DNA from: Bacteroidota bacterium | GTDB lineage: Bacteria; Bacteroidota; Bacteroidia; Chitinophagales; Chitinophagaceae | DNA length: 64,000 bases | Reading direction: 5' to 3' | Assembly: GCA_018267955.1 (NCBI GenBank) | Contig: JAFDXL010000009.1 | Location: 1,204,717 to 1,268,716 of the forward strand | Part shown: positions 18,026-26,440 of the stretch, one piece after another | Position numbering within the stretch: position 1 is the stretch's first letter | Layout of the letters: each line of letters begins with the position of its first letter | Program-made: the position numbers and the translations under genes | The notes under the pieces: model-generated | What the model saw: only the letters and a program-made list of their open reading frames with translations | Databases searched by the model: none | Told to the model about the DNA's origin: nothing

Positions 18026-18649
18026 TTATGGATGCCTGCTTACTGTTTTTAGATCGCGGTTATCAACAGTATTCCATCTTTCTATCAGGAAACCGTGCGG
18101 GTTGTTATCGCTTCGTGACACATTGCGCAAAGCCCCTTCCGTTACCAGGCTACGTGTAGTGATGCTGGTCGGGCGTATAATACTTTGGGTAGCATAACAT
18201 CGGAACCTGTAAGGGTATTCATTAATATCAACGAATACGCTGTCCACTGCAATGGTCTGGTTGACATTGCCGGATATCAGCCCCGCATAATAGCCGTTCT
18301 CTTTGAGGTCATCGTAGATGCGCTTGGCGCTGCCGTCAGCGAGGTACAAGGCTTTGGTAATATTAGCCTGTATAGCCTTTTCATCAGGGTCAAGCGTGAA
18401 GAATAATTCATGGAAGGTCTTTACATGGTCTCTTGCTTCCACGGGTATATTATCCTTTCGTTCGGACGCATAAGCTTCTAATGCTTTGCCGTTGGCAAGG
18501 ATATATATCTTGCCCTGCATCATGGATACCAGGCGGAAGCTTTTATAGAGCGCAAAACAGCAGATAAGTGCGCAGCCCGCAATTACGAGCATGGTAAAGC
18601 TCCTGACATGCCGGAAGGCCGTATCTATATTTTTCATTTTTTTGAACAT
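18026..18649 (-). CDS. traK: Conjugative transposon protein TraK
   Basis: A 207-residue VirB8-like protein. It has a short cytoplasmic start, a membrane helix (FTMLVIAGCALICCFALYKSF) and a periplasmic domain. Landmarks are AYASERKDNIPVEARDHVKTFHELFFTLDPDE and the C-terminal RSDNNPHGFLIERWNTVDNRDL, which are typical of Bacteroidetes TraK. It acts as an inner-membrane assembly component of the transfer channel. Confidence 0.88.
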   Translation of the reverse strand: MFKKMKNIDTAFRHVRSFTMLVIAGCALICCFALYKSFRLVSMMQGKIYILANGKALEAYASERKDNIPVEARDHVKTFHELFFTLDPDEKAIQANITKALYLADGSAKRIYDDLKENGYYAGLISGNVNQTIAVDSVFVDINEYPYRFRCYATQSIIRPTSITTRSLVTEGALRNVSRSDNNPHGFLIERWNTVDNRDLKTVSRHP

Positions 18650-18695
18650 GGTGTTATTTTTATTACTGTTACTTATTAGGTATTTCCAGCCATTT

Positions 18696-19916
18696 TTAAT
18701 CGTTCCTGCCCTTAGAATTGCCTGATAATTTATCTGCCATATAAGCTCCTGTATATCCTATGGCTCTGCCAATTGCGCCTGAAACACCGTGGGCGTTTAC
18801 CCTTCCGCTGTATCCTTCATAAAAATATCCTGGCGAACCGGCCATACTTTCGACAGTATTTTTCGCCCGTCCTGTAGCCGTTGATGTGGCACTGCTCATC
18901 ATGCTGGTTATTTTATGGCCTAATCCGCCGCCACCACCTGCATGCACGATATAGTTGGCTACGGAAGGAACCGTGAAGTAGCCCACGATACCAATGATCA
19001 TAAAGACGATGTATGCCGTATCATTCCTGCTGAAAAAGGTATCACCCGCCTGGTGTATCTGCGCCAGGTCAAGCTTCAGCATCTGTTCCTGTATCTTGCC
19101 GATAATGCTGCCGAAAATATTAGCTACGGGAAGCCATAAGAAAATATTGATATAGCGTGCCAGCCAGGCGGTAAGTGTATGGTGGAAACCGTCAAATACG
19201 GCTAAGCCGAATACCAGCGGCCCGAGGATAGCAAGGACGATCAACTGGAACGTTCGAAGCGTGTCAATACATAAGGATGCAGCCTGGAACAACACCTGCA
19301 ATACTTCACTCATCCATTCTTTAATAGAATTCCGGAAATTATAAGAAGCTTTGGCCATCGCGAATTTGATGTCATTGCCGATGCCATCGAATACGCCTTC
19401 ACCGGAAGGGTCCGCATTATCATGTGTGTATTTATACCAGCGATCACGGTCTCCATTGCCACTTTCTCCAACATACATTTGCCAGGTGTCCGATTGCTTA
19501 ATGGCATCTTCTTTCTGTCGCAGTAAAGTGGCAATAGCCTTGTCTGAATTTTCCACCATAGCGGCTGTGGCCGTTACGGTGGGTTTCATCACCCCGTTAA
19601 TGATGCCTAAAACGGACGGAAAGATCAATACGCAAAAGCCAATAACGAAGGGCCGGAAAAGCGGGTAAAAATCTATCGGCTCCGCATTGGCGAGGTGCCG
19701 CCATACTCTTGCTGCGATATACCACATGGCGGCAAAACCTGCTAATCCCTGTCCTACGCCTACCAACTGGCTGCATAGCGGCATCATCTCGTCATATAAT
19801 TGTTCCAGCACGCCATGCATTCCTTTCATCTCATCGGCGATACCCTGCGCATGGCTCATAAAGGGCAATACCATTCCCACTGCCGCTATCCATGCGGCTT
19901 TTCTGCACGTTGCCAT
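18696..19916 (-). CDS. traJ: Conjugative transposon protein TraJ
   Basis: A 406-residue multi-spanning inner-membrane protein equivalent to VirB6/TrbL. It has an export-type N-terminus ending in SHAQ, several hydrophobic helices (FAAMWYIAARVW, FVIGFCVLIFPSVLGIINGV, LIVLAILGPLVFGLAVFDGF, YIVFMIIGIVGYFTVPSVANYIV) and a Gly/Ser-rich cytoplasmic tail. Typical TraJ landmarks are LARYINIFLWLPVANIFG and HAGGGGG. It is the channel core at the inner membrane. Confidence 0.88.
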   Translation of the reverse strand: MATCRKAAWIAAVGMVLPFMSHAQGIADEMKGMHGVLEQLYDEMMPLCSQLVGVGQGLAGFAAMWYIAARVWRHLANAEPIDFYPLFRPFVIGFCVLIFPSVLGIINGVMKPTVTATAAMVENSDKAIATLLRQKEDAIKQSDTWQMYVGESGNGDRDRWYKYTHDNADPSGEGVFDGIGNDIKFAMAKASYNFRNSIKEWMSEVLQVLFQAASLCIDTLRTFQLIVLAILGPLVFGLAVFDGFHHTLTAWLARYINIFLWLPVANIFGSIIGKIQEQMLKLDLAQIHQAGDTFFSRNDTAYIVFMIIGIVGYFTVPSVANYIVHAGGGGGLGHKITSMMSSATSTATGRAKNTVESMAGSPGYFYEGYSGRVNAHGVSGAIGRAIGYTGAYMADKLSGNSKGRND

Positions 19917-19927
19917 ATTTTATTTGT

Positions 19928-20566
19928 TTAATGTCCTAATCCATATAGTTGTTGAACAGCCTTTGCATCGTTCTTTTCTTTAGCCCTTTGCACTGCCAGT
20001 ATGGTGGTGTTATTATTGAAATGCCTTAAAAACATCAGTTTGTCTTCCATGTCGGCATAGATACGGTCAATGGCCTGCAGCCTTTCGTCATCGCTCATAC
20101 GCGCTTTGCCTGCCGTGATCACAGTAAGCAATTCATCCAGGTTACGCAGGCTTTCTTTAAAAAGATGATCGTACACACTTCCCAGATAAGCTATCTCGTC
20201 CACACTGAAGTTATTATCCTGCTTAAAGCGCCCGTAGGCATTCTTATATTCTTTTACAAGCGTAAGCTGTCCGTTGATAATATCAGCAACCCTGTAGTAA
20301 TTGCGAACAGTCGGGCTAACTTCCAGAAGACCATCCAGAAAAGCTTTGTGCAGGCTGAAATTGCCTTTCGAAATATCCTTCACGGTATTATACCCCCCTT
20401 CCAGTATCTGGTACCCGGCTTTCATATCGCTGAGTATTTGTTTGAACTGGGAAAGTTTTTCAATATCCAATGCGAGTTGGGCCAGCTCATCTGTCTGTGC
20501 GGATGCATGGAAACAACGAAATGTTGCTATGAGAGAAAGTGCTGCAATAATGATTATTCTGTTCAT
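19928..20566 (-). CDS. TraI-like exported protein (paralogue 1 of 3)
   Basis: A 212-residue exported helical protein (signal ending HASAQ). The family signature near the centre is SVDEIAYLGSVYDHLFKES, followed by a Met-Ser-Asp-Asp-Glu-Arg motif (MSDDERL) and the tail VQRAKEKNDAKAVQQLYGLGH. It belongs to the TraI/DUF4141 group found upstream of traJ, which may be VirB5-like. It is 11 bp upstream of traJ. Two further paralogues lie just upstream, making an unusual triplet. Confidence 0.75.
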   Translation of the reverse strand: MNRIIIIAALSLIATFRCFHASAQTDELAQLALDIEKLSQFKQILSDMKAGYQILEGGYNTVKDISKGNFSLHKAFLDGLLEVSPTVRNYYRVADIINGQLTLVKEYKNAYGRFKQDNNFSVDEIAYLGSVYDHLFKESLRNLDELLTVITAGKARMSDDERLQAIDRIYADMEDKLMFLRHFNNNTTILAVQRAKEKNDAKAVQQLYGLGH

Positions 20567-20572
20567 GATTAT

Positions 20573-21220
20573 TTATTTTTGAATACCCAGCCATGCACGG
20601 CCGGTTTGAATATCTGCCTGTTCCCGTAGCCTGGATGCAGCAACCATTTTAGCATCATTTGAAAAGCTTTGTGAGAAGCTGTATTTATCCTGCATATCCG
20701 CATAAAGCTGATCTATGCGTTTTAAGCGTTCATCATCCTTCATTTCTTTTTTACCGTCCGTAGTAACCGTTATTAACGCATCCAGTGTTTGCGCACAATC
20801 ATCCAGCAGCCTTGCAAATACTTCATCGATATAAGCGAGTTCGTCGCCGGATAAAGCATTCGCGCCACATAGCTGCTTATAGTTACTATGATAGTCCTGA
20901 ACGATCTTCACCTGCAGGGTTATAATGTCAGCTACCCTTATATAGCGTTTTATGGAGGGATTGACCATTTTTAATGAATTGAAATAACCCGTATGCAGGT
21001 TCAATTCTCCTTTTGTGAAGCCGCTGATAGTATTCAACCCGTTTTTAGCGATCTTGTATCCTTTCTGTAAATAGCCCATATATACCTGCAAGGCAGCGAT
21101 TTGCTGTAAGAGATATTTCTTCTGTGTTTCCTTTTGCCTGAACCATTCATCGAAGGTCTGTGCATGGACATTAGAGCGAAACGCAAGAAGCGCGAATAAT
21201 ATGATAGCACAATTTTTCAT
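20573..21220 (-). CDS. TraI-like exported protein (paralogue 2 of 3)
   Basis: A 215-residue exported helical protein (signal ending NVHAQ). It carries the same signature as its neighbour in diverged form: SGDELAYIDEVFARLLDDC, MKDDERLKRIDQLYADMQDKYS and a C-terminal region that lacks the YG ending. The gap to paralogue 1 is 6 bp. Two extra cysteines (CGAN, CAQTL) could form a disulfide. It probably has a VirB5-like or pilus-related role in transfer, inferred from position. Confidence 0.72.
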   Translation of the reverse strand: MKNCAIILFALLAFRSNVHAQTFDEWFRQKETQKKYLLQQIAALQVYMGYLQKGYKIAKNGLNTISGFTKGELNLHTGYFNSLKMVNPSIKRYIRVADIITLQVKIVQDYHSNYKQLCGANALSGDELAYIDEVFARLLDDCAQTLDALITVTTDGKKEMKDDERLKRIDQLYADMQDKYSFSQSFSNDAKMVAASRLREQADIQTGRAWLGIQK

Positions 21221-21244
21221 GTATTTATTTTTATTCCTGTTTGG

Positions 21245-21697
21245 TCACATCCTGAATTTGTGTTTCTGATTTTTCTTTTTTGCAGGCCTCACGCTTGCAT
21301 TCGCCTGCTGCCTGGTTGGAATATCATCCGGGGATGTAACCTTTATCAGCTTAAGGTTACGTGCATCTCCGTTCTGTTTCAGATGAAGTATCTCCATATC
21401 AGTGATATGCAGCATATTTTCTTTATCCGGCGCCAATCTGAACGAACAGCGGATATGGCTGTTTCCTGGTTCCTCGTGGCTGGTAATCGTAGATATTGTC
21501 AAAGGAAAAACTGAATTTGCATCTCCAAAGATCAGATCAGGCCACAGGTGTTCTTTAAGCATGGATATTAGTACACCCGTGAATCTACCGTTGACTTGGA
21601 AAAAATCGTTGTATCCTTTTTCCTCCAACATCCGTGACAGGCCGGAAATCTGGTCAACTATCCTGGCAGCTTTATTATATTCTTCCTCGTTTTTCAT
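21245..21697 (-). CDS. Hypothetical protein within the transfer operon
   Basis: A 150-residue soluble protein that I do not recognise. The start has Glu/Tyr-rich helices (EEYNKAARIVDQISGLSRML), the middle a beta segment (STITSHEEPGNSHIRCSFRL), and the end is very basic (PAKKKNQKHKFRM). No signal peptide is visible, so it is probably cytoplasmic. It lies between the second and third TraI-like paralogues, spaced 24 bp and 6 bp from its neighbours. Confidence 0.65.
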   Translation of the reverse strand: MKNEEEYNKAARIVDQISGLSRMLEEKGYNDFFQVNGRFTGVLISMLKEHLWPDLIFGDANSVFPLTISTITSHEEPGNSHIRCSFRLAPDKENMLHITDMEILHLKQNGDARNLKLIKVTSPDDIPTRQQANASVRPAKKKNQKHKFRM

Positions 21698-21703
21698 ATC
21701 CCA

Positions 21704-22378
21704 TTATTTTATTCCGTACAGTTTTTTGATCGCGTTCATATCATTCTCATCTTTTGCCCTTTGCAGGCTGAGCAGCATGTTCTGATTATTGAAACGGGAC
21801 AGGTCATCGTAATTCCTGTCCACGCGGTCAGCCGCATCGTTAACCAGTTCCAGCCTTTTGGCATCACTCATCGTTGTAGCAAAGGATTTGATGACCATGC
21901 TGATCTGGTCTATGTTTTTCATGCTCTCATCCAGTATGCCCGAATAGACATTTCCCATATAGGCGATCTCGCCGGCAGAAAAATGCCCATCCTGCCGGAT
22001 CAGCGACCAGGCCCGGTTATACTCATCCACGATATGCGCCTGCTTTTTGGTGATATCCCGGATGCGCTGGTAATAAGCAATGATCTCTTTTACCTTTGCC
22101 AGTTCTTCATAATACTGCCTGTATTGTTCTTTCTGCCTTTCTGCCCAGTCCGATATTTCATCCAGCTTCAATTTGGAAAGCGTGTTTTCCAATGCCTTCT
22201 GCGCATTTTGCAGCCAGATCGTTTTATTCTGCAGGCGCTGCACCTGCAGGTCCATAGCCTTGATCACTTTCTTGATGGCCGCTTTCACTACCACCCAGAC
22301 AATGGCATGGCTTTGCTTGGTAGGCGCTACCGTCAATAAGGCCGTAGATAAGAGGGTAGCCAACCATATCTTTTTCAT
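21704..22378 (-). CDS. TraI-like exported protein (paralogue 3 of 3)
   Basis: A 224-residue exported helical protein with a signal peptide ending SHA. It contains a long helical region (VQRLQNKTIWLQNAQKALEN), the shared signature SAGEIAYMGNVYSGILDES and the ending LSLQRAKDENDMNAIKKLYGIK. This C-terminus is very like that of paralogue 1. Of the three it looks most like the canonical Bacteroidetes TraI. It lies 3 bp from its downstream neighbour's upstream spacer and is clearly in the operon. Confidence 0.78.
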   Translation of the reverse strand: MKKIWLATLLSTALLTVAPTKQSHAIVWVVVKAAIKKVIKAMDLQVQRLQNKTIWLQNAQKALENTLSKLKLDEISDWAERQKEQYRQYYEELAKVKEIIAYYQRIRDITKKQAHIVDEYNRAWSLIRQDGHFSAGEIAYMGNVYSGILDESMKNIDQISMVIKSFATTMSDAKRLELVNDAADRVDRNYDDLSRFNNQNMLLSLQRAKDENDMNAIKKLYGIK

Positions 22379-22381
22379 ATC

Positions 22382-22771
22382 CTATAGTGTTTTAATGAAT
22401 AATTCAACGGCTATGGTTCCTTCATCTGTCAATGTTTCCAGGTATATGGATTGGGAGACTGTTTCCATAAAACAGCACCGCCAGCCACCGATCTCCATAA
22501 GATGCCCGCCCCGGCTATAGATAGCCAACCAGTTTTGTTCATCAGTTACCTGGTCACCTGCATATTCTGTCTTGGTTACCCGGTACAGGCTTCCCACTGA
22601 TTGTATGGAAAGTGTTGTTTCCACACCGGCAACCCGTAATGCTTCCTGCGGCAACTGCCTGTTATATACTCCCGGCAGCATGGTAAGTGCAGCATGGTGC
22701 TGCCAGCCAAAATGCAAGGCAACTTTTACTACTGCATATATATCCTGAAACACATTTGTCCGTTTCATCAC
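22382..22771 (-). CDS. Hypothetical protein within the transfer operon
   Basis: A 129-residue protein of unknown family, with no signal peptide. It has a helical N-terminus (NVFQDIYAVVKVALHFGW), a beta-rich core (TTLSIQSVGSLYRVTKTEYAG) and SIYLETLTDEGTIAVELFIKTL at the end. It lies 8 bp from traG and 3 bp from the third TraI-like gene, so it is co-transcribed. Its role is unknown. Confidence 0.65.
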   Translation of the reverse strand: MMKRTNVFQDIYAVVKVALHFGWQHHAALTMLPGVYNRQLPQEALRVAGVETTLSIQSVGSLYRVTKTEYAGDQVTDEQNWLAIYSRGGHLMEIGGWRCCFMETVSQSIYLETLTDEGTIAVELFIKTL

Positions 22772-22779
22772 TGTTTGTT

Positions 22780-25248
22780 TTAATGTTTGCTTCTTATATC
22801 ATCCGCCATTGCGGCAATGCCTTTCTTTATATCTCCACCAAACCTGGCGGCGTATTCCATCAGCTTCACTTTTTCCGACTGTTCGGTCGTGTATGCCAGG
22901 TATTCTTCCAGGCTTACTTCCGTACGATATACTTTGCTGAGCATGCCACCTAAGCTGATGAATACTTCCTTGTATTTTTTAGCTGGATCATTGGCTTTAT
23001 TGACGGAAAGGATGAGTGCTTTCTCTTTTTCCGTTAGTCCCAGCAGTTCCTGTATCTGGTCAAACTTGTTCTGGTACTTGCTTTGATCCAACAATATCTT
23101 GCAGTCGCTGTTGTTGATGATGGCCTGCTTTACCACGGGAGAGGAGATGATATCCTCTACTTCCTGTGTTACTACTATCGCTTCGCCAAAGAATTTGCGA
23201 ACTGTTTTGAACAGGTACTTAATGTATTCCGCAAAGCCTTCTTTCATCAGCGCTTTCCAGGCTTCTTCTATGAGTATCATTTTGCGGATGCCTTTCATCT
23301 TGCGCATCTTGTTGATGAAGACTTCCATGATAATGATGGTCACCACGGGAAATAAGATCGGGTGGTCTTTGATATTGTCGAGTTCGAATACGATAAACCT
23401 TTCCTGTAACAGGTTGAGGTTCCCGGTGGCGTTCAGCAGGTAATCAAATTCTCCACCCTCGTAATAAGGACGGAGCACATACAGGAAGTTGTCTATGTCA
23501 AAATCCTTTTCTTTCACCCGGTCGCCTTTTAATACCTGTATATACTGGTCCCGCAGGAATGCGTAAAAGCTGTTGAAGCAGGGAAATGCCTCCGGGTGCT
23601 TTTCCAGGTATGTATAATATCCACTGATGGAATTGGACAACGCTACATATTCACTTCTCTTAAATGCTTCATCATCTTTTTTCCAGAGTGCTAACAGCAA
23701 AGTCTTGATGCTTTCTTTTTTTTCCGTATCGAGGCTGTCGCCTTTACCAATGTAAAATGGGTTGAAGCGGATGGGATTGTCTTCGCTATAGGTGAAGTAA
23801 TAGCCTTTTACCATATCACATAACCCTTTATAGCTATGACCTACGTCCACGAGCACGATATGCGTTCCCTGCTCATAATAGCTGCGCACCATGTGGTTGG
23901 TAAAAAAGGATTTTCCGCTGCCGGATGGCCCGAGTATGAATTTGTTCCTGTTGGTACAGATACCCATCTTCATGGGCTCATCGCTGATGTCCACATGCAC
24001 GGGCTTGCCGGTAAGCCGGTCGCCCATACGGATACCAACCGGGCTTAAAGAAGAACGATAGCCTGTTTCGAGGTTGAGAAAACAGGCCGCCTGTTCGGCG
24101 AATGTATCGAAGGTGTCGTTCATCGGGAAGTCAGCTGCATTGCCCGGAATGCCTGCCCAGAATATCTGCGGTGCACCGACAGTTTCCTGTTTGGCCACGG
24201 CATCCATTTGCGCTAATGCAGAGGATACCATATTCTTCAGGTCTTTCAGTTCTTCCTTTCGATCTGTCCATACCAGTACATTGAAATGCGCTTTTACAGG
24301 CAGCCTTTGCTGGCCGATGGCTTCATTTAAAAAATCATTGGTCGCATCCCTTGCGATCATATTCTCGCGGCTATAGGCGGAAAGGGATTGAAGGCGCAGC
24401 CTTTTGGACTCCAATTTCTGAATGGTCTTTTGCGCGTCTTCAATAAAGATGTACTGGTTATAAATATGGTTACAGGGTAGCAATTGCCCTAATGTGGAAG
24501 CAAAACCGACACTGAATTTTGTTTTGTCGGTACTGTATTTATCATAATTGATCCGGCTGCCGCATAAGGCAGGAAGATCGGCGGCATCGCCTAATGTATA
24601 AAGCTGGCAATGTTTGTTGCCTACCTGCAGGCCTTCATCGAAGACGATATCGGAGATAATGAATTCATCATTCTTTTCAGACAGGTAACAGTATTGCTCA
24701 ATTAATCCCATCCTGCGGCTCTGGCTGCGCAGTTCTTTTTCTTTTAACCTTGTTAGCTTTACAAATCCACTGTCTTCCATAATGCGCCGGAACTGCCCTG
24801 CACTATCCAAAAAATCCTGTAATAACTGCGGCTTCAGCGTTTCTTCAGGTACGATGGACCTGCGCAGCAGTCCGGAGAACATAGATGTTGCCGTCTTTCT
24901 CCCTTCCGGCTTTTTAGTAAGCAGGATATAACAGCTATGGTCAAGATAGGGACGTTCGTTAAAGAACCGTTCACTGGCGCGGCTGAGAAAACTGGTATCT
25001 TCTTTTGTAAAATTAGGCTGGTATTTAGCTTCAAGGAACCAGTCCTGTTTATGAAATACGGTGTATTTAGGCAATAGTTTAATGGCCTTGATCCATGCCT
25101 GGTGAAAAGCTTCATATTCCTGGTCTGATAAGGTAAACAGTTCCGGCAGCTCTGCCTTATAAACAACCGTAACATCGCCCTGCCTGCTTACTATGCAGTC
25201 ATGCTCCACATCCATAATTGGTAATATATCGTCCAGCACTTTTTCCAT
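22780..25248 (-). CDS. traG: Conjugative transposon ATPase TraG (VirB4-like)
   Basis: An 822-residue cytoplasmic ATPase that powers assembly of the transfer channel. The N-terminal domain covers about residues 1-400. The Walker A motif GPSGSGKS lies near residue 440. Walker B lies in the MILIEEAWKAL segment in the C-terminal half, followed by the FFGEAIVVTQEVEDI region typical of VirB4 proteins. Length matches the family. In Bacteroidetes nomenclature TraG is the VirB4 homologue and not the coupling protein. The gene is 29 bp downstream of the 25278 gene. Confidence 0.92.
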   Translation of the reverse strand: MEKVLDDILPIMDVEHDCIVSRQGDVTVVYKAELPELFTLSDQEYEAFHQAWIKAIKLLPKYTVFHKQDWFLEAKYQPNFTKEDTSFLSRASERFFNERPYLDHSCYILLTKKPEGRKTATSMFSGLLRRSIVPEETLKPQLLQDFLDSAGQFRRIMEDSGFVKLTRLKEKELRSQSRRMGLIEQYCYLSEKNDEFIISDIVFDEGLQVGNKHCQLYTLGDAADLPALCGSRINYDKYSTDKTKFSVGFASTLGQLLPCNHIYNQYIFIEDAQKTIQKLESKRLRLQSLSAYSRENMIARDATNDFLNEAIGQQRLPVKAHFNVLVWTDRKEELKDLKNMVSSALAQMDAVAKQETVGAPQIFWAGIPGNAADFPMNDTFDTFAEQAACFLNLETGYRSSLSPVGIRMGDRLTGKPVHVDISDEPMKMGICTNRNKFILGPSGSGKSFFTNHMVRSYYEQGTHIVLVDVGHSYKGLCDMVKGYYFTYSEDNPIRFNPFYIGKGDSLDTEKKESIKTLLLALWKKDDEAFKRSEYVALSNSISGYYTYLEKHPEAFPCFNSFYAFLRDQYIQVLKGDRVKEKDFDIDNFLYVLRPYYEGGEFDYLLNATGNLNLLQERFIVFELDNIKDHPILFPVVTIIIMEVFINKMRKMKGIRKMILIEEAWKALMKEGFAEYIKYLFKTVRKFFGEAIVVTQEVEDIISSPVVKQAIINNSDCKILLDQSKYQNKFDQIQELLGLTEKEKALILSVNKANDPAKKYKEVFISLGGMLSKVYRTEVSLEEYLAYTTEQSEKVKLMEYAARFGGDIKKGIAAMADDIRSKH

Positions 25249-25277
25249 CTCACTTGTTTTACCTGTTTATTTACCTC

Positions 25278-26099
25278 TTAAAGCTTTGGCCCTCTGTGTT
25301 GCCTTTTGCCTGCCTGATGTTTATCATTATCCGGCTTATGCTGCTGTCCCTGCTTTTTAATATTCTCTTGTATCGTTCGTTCTATACCGGTTTCCTTCCA
25401 GTCTATCACTTTTGCATCGAAATGTGATTTGACATTTACCTCTTTCAGCCCAGTTGTTTCATGCCAGCCGTTTTTCCTGTTGCAACCAATAGGATCTAAC
25501 AGGCTTTCATGTGGAATAGAAACAAGAATAATATCCTTAGGTATGGATATTATGTTATTATAATCCGGCTCATCAAATTCATGGGTTTTGCAGTTATATG
25601 GTATCACATAGGATGCATCATCATAGTGAAAGTAATCTCCTATGCGGCTAAATACGATTCCATCGGAAAGGAAATCATCTTTGGGCCGCAGCATGTCCAT
25701 GCGTATGTCCACATAAAAGGTCTGGCCTGCTATATCTATGGTTGGCAGTACACCTGCAAGCCTTTGCCGGAGCGCCTCCTGGTCAACCATCAGGTCTATG
25801 TCTTTTTTGCCCTCTATTTCGTTTACGGAGATACCATATTTTTCAGCCATTCCAACCGGATCGAGGTGTACCAGCTCCGGGATCTTTACCTTTTTCACAT
25901 TTTCATCATCCGGCAGTTCCGGTAAATTTTTAGTCTTAGGGCTATAACTCAATATATACCCATCCTCTGCATCTTCAGTATGGAACACTGAGATCTTATT
26001 TTCAGGATTCGCTTTCTCGTATAGCTGTACATTGGCTACATCCACGACAAAATCAGTCCCTTCGATAGTATAGACCGGTAACGCTCTTTTCATCATCAC
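25278..26099 (-). CDS. ICE-associated protein between traF and traG, unknown function
   Basis: A 273-residue soluble protein. It contains two related segments: YTIEGTDFVVDVANVQLYEKANP (residues 8-30) and PTIDIAGQTFYVDIRMDMLRPKD, each followed by a hydrophobic-acidic block and 'LDPxG' (HLDPVGMAEKYG, LLDPIGCNRKNG). This indicates an internal duplication. The C-terminus is a Lys/Gln/His-rich tail. It overlaps traF by 4 bp. Proteins of this size occur beside traF/traG in other Bacteroidetes ICEs, but I cannot name the family. Confidence 0.7.
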   Translation of the reverse strand: MMMKRALPVYTIEGTDFVVDVANVQLYEKANPENKISVFHTEDAEDGYILSYSPKTKNLPELPDDENVKKVKIPELVHLDPVGMAEKYGISVNEIEGKKDIDLMVDQEALRQRLAGVLPTIDIAGQTFYVDIRMDMLRPKDDFLSDGIVFSRIGDYFHYDDASYVIPYNCKTHEFDEPDYNNIISIPKDIILVSIPHESLLDPIGCNRKNGWHETTGLKEVNVKSHFDAKVIDWKETGIERTIQENIKKQGQQHKPDNDKHQAGKRQHRGPKL

Positions 26100-26419
26100 T
26101 TTTGTTTAGCTGTTAGAAAAATCTTCCTGCTTCCTGACTTGATAACTTTCGGTACTTGTTTTCGCGCTAAAGCTTTCATCAATCCATGCTCCCCGTATTG
26201 ACGGCTCATGCGATATATTTTCACCACAAGAAAAGTCCCTGACCCGAGGATAATCCCTATGCACAGGTAGATAGGCAGGCCGATAATATAGATCACGGCA
26301 AATACGATAAGGAGCCCTACTACACCACCTCCCAGGTACCAGATATATTGTGCTTTCAAGCCTTTGAACTCTATACTCTGGTTAATGCCTTTATTAATTT
26401 GATATACGCTGTTTGCCAT
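26096..26419 (-). CDS. traF: Conjugative transposon protein TraF
   Basis: A 107-residue VirB3-like protein. It starts SVYQINKGINQSIEFKGLKAQYIWY, the conserved DUF4133/TraF N-terminus, and has two membrane helices (LGGGVVGLLIVFAVIYI and LCIGIILGSGTFLVV). It pairs with the TraG ATPase at the inner membrane. It overlaps the next gene by 4 bp and lies 21 bp downstream of the giant methylase-helicase gene. Confidence 0.9.
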   Translation of the reverse strand: MANSVYQINKGINQSIEFKGLKAQYIWYLGGGVVGLLIVFAVIYIIGLPIYLCIGIILGSGTFLVVKIYRMSRQYGEHGLMKALARKQVPKVIKSGSRKIFLTAKQK

Positions 26420-26440
26420 ATAATATCTGCTTTACTTTTT

